Shown here: positions 60,892-64,000 of the stretch, one piece after another
How positions within the stretch are numbered: the first letter of the stretch is position 1
Layout of the letters: every line of letters begins with the position of its first letter
Source: JBKQHQ01 sp052148715
Lineage (GTDB): Bacteria; Pseudomonadota; Alphaproteobacteria; Rhizobiales; Xanthobacteraceae
Direction of reading: 5' to 3'
Assembly (NCBI GenBank): GCA_052148715.1
Contig: JBKQHQ010000209.1
Coordinates: 62,001-126,000 of the forward strand
Length of the DNA: 64,000 nt
The notes under the pieces: model-generated
The model's input: the letters and a program-made list of their open reading frames with translations, nothing else
Databases searched by the model: none
Told to the model about the DNA's origin: nothing
Made by a program: the position numbers and the translations under genes

Positions 60892-61893
60892 ATGCCGAGC
60901 CGCAAGAAGCCGCTGGTAATCGTCACGCGCAAATTGCCTGATGCGGTCGAGACGCGCATGTGTGAGCTATTCGACACGCGCCTCAATCGCGACGACAGGC
61001 CGATGAGCGAGGCCGAGCTCGGTGAGGCGGCGCGCATCGCCGACGTGCTGGTGCCAACCGTGACCGATCGCATCGATCAAGCCGTCCTTGCCGAGTCCGG
61101 CGAGCAACTCAAGCTGATCGCCAATTTCGGCAACGGCGTCGACAATATCGATGTGGTGGCGGCTGTGCAGCGCGGAATCACCGTGACCAATACCCCCGGC
61201 GTCCTCACCGAGGATACCGCGGACATGACCCTGGCGCTGATCCTGGCGGTACCTCGCCGCCTTGCCGAAGGAGCCGCTGTGCTCACGGCGGGGTCGGAAT
61301 GGACCGGATGGTCACCCACCTGGATGCTTGGCCATCGCATCTGGGGCAAACGCCTTGGCATCGTCGGCATGGGCCGGATCGGCCAAGCAGTGGCTCGGCG
61401 AGCGCGAGCGTTCGGCTTGCACATTCACTATCACAATCGCCGCCGGGCGGCGCCTCGGATCGAGAGCGAGCTGGGCGCGACCTATTGGGAAAGCCTCGAC
61501 CAGATGCTCTCCCGCATCGACATCCTGTCGATCAATTGCCCGCACACACCTGCGACCTTTCACTTGCTCTCGGCGCGACGGCTCAAGCTCCTTCGCCCGG
61601 AGGCCTACATCGTCAATACGGCCCGCGGCGAGGTGGTCGATGAGAGCACGCTCATCCGACTGATCGAAACCGGTGCCATCGCCGGGGCCGGGCTCGACGT
61701 ATTCGAGCACGAGCCTGCCGTTAACCCCAAGCTGGTTAAGCTCGCCCGCGCCGGAAAGGTGATGCTGCTGCCGCATATGGGGTCGGCGACCATCGAGGGG
61801 CGCGTCGACATGGGGGAAAAGGTGATCATCAACATCAAGACCTTCATGGACGGCCATCGGCCGCCCGATCGGGTGCTACCGTCCATGTTGTGA
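60892..61893 (+). CDS. D-glycerate dehydrogenase / glyoxylate-hydroxypyruvate reductase
   Basis: 333 residues from ATG 60892 with GAGGAAA just upstream; an ATG at 60835 adds non-conserved residues. The Rossmann motif GIVGMGRIGQAVARRARAFG, catalytic Arg in NTARGEVVDES, Glu in DVFEHEP and His in LPHMGSATIEGR mark the D-2-hydroxyacid dehydrogenase family. VTRKLPDAVETRMCELFD at the start is typical of the GyaR branch, which reduces glyoxylate or hydroxypyruvate. Confidence 0.9.
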   Translation: MPSRKKPLVIVTRKLPDAVETRMCELFDTRLNRDDRPMSEAELGEAARIADVLVPTVTDRIDQAVLAESGEQLKLIANFGNGVDNIDVVAAVQRGITVTNTPGVLTEDTADMTLALILAVPRRLAEGAAVLTAGSEWTGWSPTWMLGHRIWGKRLGIVGMGRIGQAVARRARAFGLHIHYHNRRRAAPRIESELGATYWESLDQMLSRIDILSINCPHTPATFHLLSARRLKLLRPEAYIVNTARGEVVDESTLIRLIETGAIAGAGLDVFEHEPAVNPKLVKLARAGKVMLLPHMGSATIEGRVDMGEKVIINIKTFMDGHRPPDRVLPSML

Positions 61894-62008
61894 GCGTCCG
61901 CTCGTCCATTCTCCAAAGATTGCCCAGATAATCGGCTCGTGTGATTTCGCCGCTCCTGACACCGCGCGCGAAATATCGTACAATAATGCTCGATGTGGGA
62001 GAGCTCCG

Positions 62009-62368
62009 ATGCGTTCGTCGATCGCCGTGCTGTCGTGCGGTTTGATTGCCATGGCCGACGGCGTGCTCGCCGCCGGAAGGCTGGCTCCGAAGGATATTCA
62101 GGCGATGTTCTTTACCGGCCTGCCGTTCACCGCGTCGACGACATCCAAGGTCAAGTTTCAGATGGTATTCACCCCGGACGGCAAGGCAACGCGGGCGCCC
62201 GCCGGCAAGGCCGGCATCAAGGGCGAGGGCTCCTGGAAGCTTTCCGACGACGGGTTTTGCACGACCTGGTCCGGCAACAAGCCCAATTGCTATACCCTGG
62301 TCGATGCCGGGAACAACAAATGGTCGGTCATGAAGGGAACCGCGCTGCTCGCCATCTGGAGCAAGTGA
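62009..62368 (+). CDS. Small exported hypothetical protein
   Basis: 119 residues with a signal peptide (MRSSIAVLSCGLIAMADGVLAAG). The mature part has a beta-rich pattern, FTPDGKATRAPAGKAGIKGE and GSWKLSDDGFCTTWSGNKPNCYTL, with two Cys that may form a disulfide. This resembles small periplasmic proteins of the DUF995 type, though I am not certain. It is a single gene convergent with the MoeB-like gene. Confidence 0.75.
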   Translation: MRSSIAVLSCGLIAMADGVLAAGRLAPKDIQAMFFTGLPFTASTTSKVKFQMVFTPDGKATRAPAGKAGIKGEGSWKLSDDGFCTTWSGNKPNCYTLVDAGNNKWSVMKGTALLAIWSK

Positions 62369-62383
62369 TACCTGACGACCAAC

Positions 62384-63214
62384 TCAGCGGATGGCTGATT
62401 GACGCCCGTCCGTCATCTGGTGCGCCGAAAGGTCGCGGATGCTCGGCCGCTCGCCATTCAGCGGATTGGCCGGATCCCAGCCATAGGTAAGGGTCTCGAA
62501 CCGCATCGAGCGGGCGTCGACCATCAACAGGCGGCCGACCAGGCCTTCGCCAAAGCCCACGATCTCGCGAATGGCCTCAAGCGCCATCAGCGATCCCAAG
62601 ACGCCCGTCAATGCGCCGAGAATGCCGGCCTCCGCGCAAGCGGGAACCGTGCCCGGGGGCGGCGGCTCCGGGAACAGGCAGCGGTAGGTCGGATTGGGGC
62701 GGCCATCGGCCGCCGGCTCATGGGCACGGATCGTCGTCAGTGATCCGTCGAACGTGCCGACCGCCGCCGTGATCAACGGCTTGCGCGCCAGGAAGCAAGC
62801 GTCCGAGGCGAGATATCGCGTGGCAAAATTGTCCGATCCATCCGCCACCAAATCGTAGCGCGCGATGAGCTCGAGCGCATTCGCGGCCTGCAGCCGCCAC
62901 GGATGCGCTTCGACCGTCACATGCGGATTGAGACGGTTGATGGCCGCCGCCGCGCTCTCCACCTTCGGCCGCCCGATTTCGGGCGTTGCGTGGATGACTT
63001 GTCGCTGCAGATTGGAGAGCGCGACCGTATCGTCGTCGACGACGCCGAGCGCGCCGACGCCCGCCGCCGCAAGATACAGTAATACCGGCGCGCCAAGCCC
63101 GCCGGCGCCGATCACGAGCACACGCGCCTGCTTGAGCGCGGCTTGGCCGGGGCCACCGACCTCCCGCAGCACAAGATGGCGCGCGTAGCGCTCGAGCTCG
63201 TCATGACTCAACAT
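62384..63214 (-). CDS. MoeB/ThiF/HesA-family adenylyltransferase without zinc cysteines
   Basis: 276 residues from ATG 63214. VLVIGAGGLGAPVLLYLAAAG is the ATP-binding motif, VDDDTVALSNLQRQVIH carries the conserved Asp and Arg/Gln, and PACAEAGILGALTGVLGSL holds the conserved Cys of the adenylation loop. The enzyme activates the C-terminus of a ubiquitin-like sulfur carrier (MoaD or ThiS). Of the two CxxC zinc pairs of E. coli MoeB, the first keeps only one Cys (YRC) and the second is replaced by NPLNG, so the zinc site is absent. Confidence 0.85.
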   Translation of the reverse strand: MLSHDELERYARHLVLREVGGPGQAALKQARVLVIGAGGLGAPVLLYLAAAGVGALGVVDDDTVALSNLQRQVIHATPEIGRPKVESAAAAINRLNPHVTVEAHPWRLQAANALELIARYDLVADGSDNFATRYLASDACFLARKPLITAAVGTFDGSLTTIRAHEPAADGRPNPTYRCLFPEPPPPGTVPACAEAGILGALTGVLGSLMALEAIREIVGFGEGLVGRLLMVDARSMRFETLTYGWDPANPLNGERPSIRDLSAHQMTDGRQSAIR

Positions 63215-63369
63215 GGCTTGTCGGTCATAGAGCACGTGCGGTGGCCAAGCCAGTTGACCGCTACTGCACGCACACTTACCGATGCGGGCCGTTGCCTACG
63301 AGATGCATTTTCCCGCGCCGCCGGTTCAGGTAGGATTCCCAGCAACGAGACCTCCGGGTGGATTTGCTC

Positions 63370-64000
63370 ATGCGTTCCCTCACGATTGCGATCGCTCTGT
63401 TGCTTGCCATGCCACAAACAATGGTGGAGGTGGCGGCAAGATCCGCGAGGCCGCCGGCTGTGGTCCCTTCGGTGCAGCAGACCTATGCGTCCTTACCCCT
63501 GAACGAGCGCGTGGCCATTCAATCCGACCTCGTCTGGACCGGCGATTACAACGGCCTCATCGATGGCGAGTTCAGCCAGGGCGCCATCAACGCGGTAAAG
63601 GCTTTTCAGCGGCGCAACCGGGGCAAGGAGACCGGCGTTCTCAATCTGCAGGAACGCGCACTGCTGACCGCTGCCGCGAAACCGCATAAGGACCAGGTCG
63701 GCTGGCGCGTCATCTCCGATCCCGTGACCGGCGCGCGGCTCGGACTGCCGAGTGGCCTCGTACCGCAGGCAAGCGCCACCAAGAACGGCAGCCGCTGGTC
63801 TTCGGCGCAGGGGCAGATACAGGTCGAGACATTTCGCGCCGGCGATCCCGGTACGACGCTGCAGGACGTCTTCGAGCTGCAGAAACGCGAGCCCTCCGAT
63901 CGAAAGGTCGGGTACCAGGTGCTGAAGCCGGATTTCTTTGTGATCTCCGGGACGCAAAGCCTGAAGAAATTTTACGTACGCGGCCAGATCAAGGACGGCG
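63370..64000 (+). CDS. Exported peptidoglycan-binding-domain protein (3' end outside window)
   Basis: The frame from ATG 63370 is open to the end of the window (210 codons). A signal peptide (LTIAIALLLAMPQTMVEVAA) precedes a putative peptidoglycan-binding 1 domain at about 44-95 (IQSDLVWTGDYNGLIDGEFS, then AINAVKAFQRRN). A second region, from about 105 on, reads WRVISDPVTGARLGLPSGLV and then FRAGDPGTTLQDVFELQKRE, a pattern found in rhizobial periplasmic proteins of unknown function. It may also be a serine-protease-like protein whose catalytic part lies beyond the window. Confidence 0.8.
   Translation, partial: MRSLTIAIALLLAMPQTMVEVAARSARPPAVVPSVQQTYASLPLNERVAIQSDLVWTGDYNGLIDGEFSQGAINAVKAFQRRNRGKETGVLNLQERALLTAAAKPHKDQVGWRVISDPVTGARLGLPSGLVPQASATKNGSRWSSAQGQIQVETFRAGDPGTTLQDVFELQKREPSDRKVGYQVLKPDFFVISGTQSLKKFYVRGQIKDG

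Overview
The window is high-GC chromosomal DNA from an alphaproteobacterium, most probably of the order Hyphomicrobiales (Bradyrhizobium, Rhodopseudomonas or Xanthobacteraceae-like). The basis is gene content and order: an Irr regulator with an N-terminal heme regulatory motif divergent from fabA-fabB-fabI; the chain tsaB-rimI-fur-miaB-phoH-ybeY-CBS protein-lnt-XRE-metK-trmB; the chain rimP-nusA-ylxR-infB-rbfA-truB-rpsO-pnp; a DUF2336 protein; and short palindromic extragenic repeats of a kind common in these genomes. No rRNA, tRNA or CRISPR array was found.

Region 1 (1-5.2 kb) holds the 3' part of a zinc alcohol dehydrogenase, a small Cys-rich hypothetical protein, a luciferase-like flavin oxidoreductase, and a TetR regulator divergent from a DszC/HsaA-like flavin-dependent monooxygenase. 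The TetR/monooxygenase intergenic region has repeated TTCATATATGAA-type palindromes. The monooxygenase is followed by what looks like a frameshifted relic of a flavin reductase, its expected partner.

Region 2 (5.2-24.9 kb) is an accessory uptake and catabolic island. An M24-fold hydrolase, a D-2-hydroxyacid dehydrogenase and a NitT/TauT-type ABC ATPase with two permeases form one plus-strand operon. A gamma-resorcylate-decarboxylase-like amidohydrolase, the ABC substrate-binding protein and a histidine phosphatase lie on the minus strand. An IclR regulator is divergent from these. Further right are an acyltransferase, an HSL-type esterase, and an operon with cyclase, cupin, SDR, 3-hydroxyacyl-CoA dehydrogenase, LivG/F/H/M ABC transporter genes and a Tat-exported amidohydrolase. 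The main finding is that the promoters in front of the M24 operon, the IclR/amidohydrolase pair and the cyclase operon each carry two 17-bp dyads of the form GTACC-N7-GGTAC, with centres exactly 21 bp apart. This suggests one local IclR regulon that joins the three transcription units and links the separated binding protein to its transporter.

Region 3 (24.9-28.6 kb) is a scar: a truncated IS5-type transposase with an unrelated C-terminus, about 1 kb without a convincing gene, and a large uncharacterised membrane-anchored protein.

Region 4 (28.6-53.96 kb) is core genome: adenosine kinase-like PfkB protein, trpS, universal stress protein, Nfu-type Fe-S protein, tRNA modification, metal regulation, membrane and ribosome maturation genes, metK, trmB, and the nusA-infB translation operon with a recognisable promoter and a leader terminator, ending in rpsO-pnp.

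Region 5 (54-64 kb): a lone 792-residue DUF4062/NB-ARC/TPR STAND protein, a candidate signalling or defence ATPase, sits between pnp and the fatty-acid genes. Then come fabI-fabB-fabA, irr, an SH3 protein, a D-glycerate/glyoxylate-reductase-like dehydrogenase, a small exported protein, a MoeB/ThiF-family protein without its zinc cysteines, and the 5' part of a putative exported peptidoglycan-binding protein.
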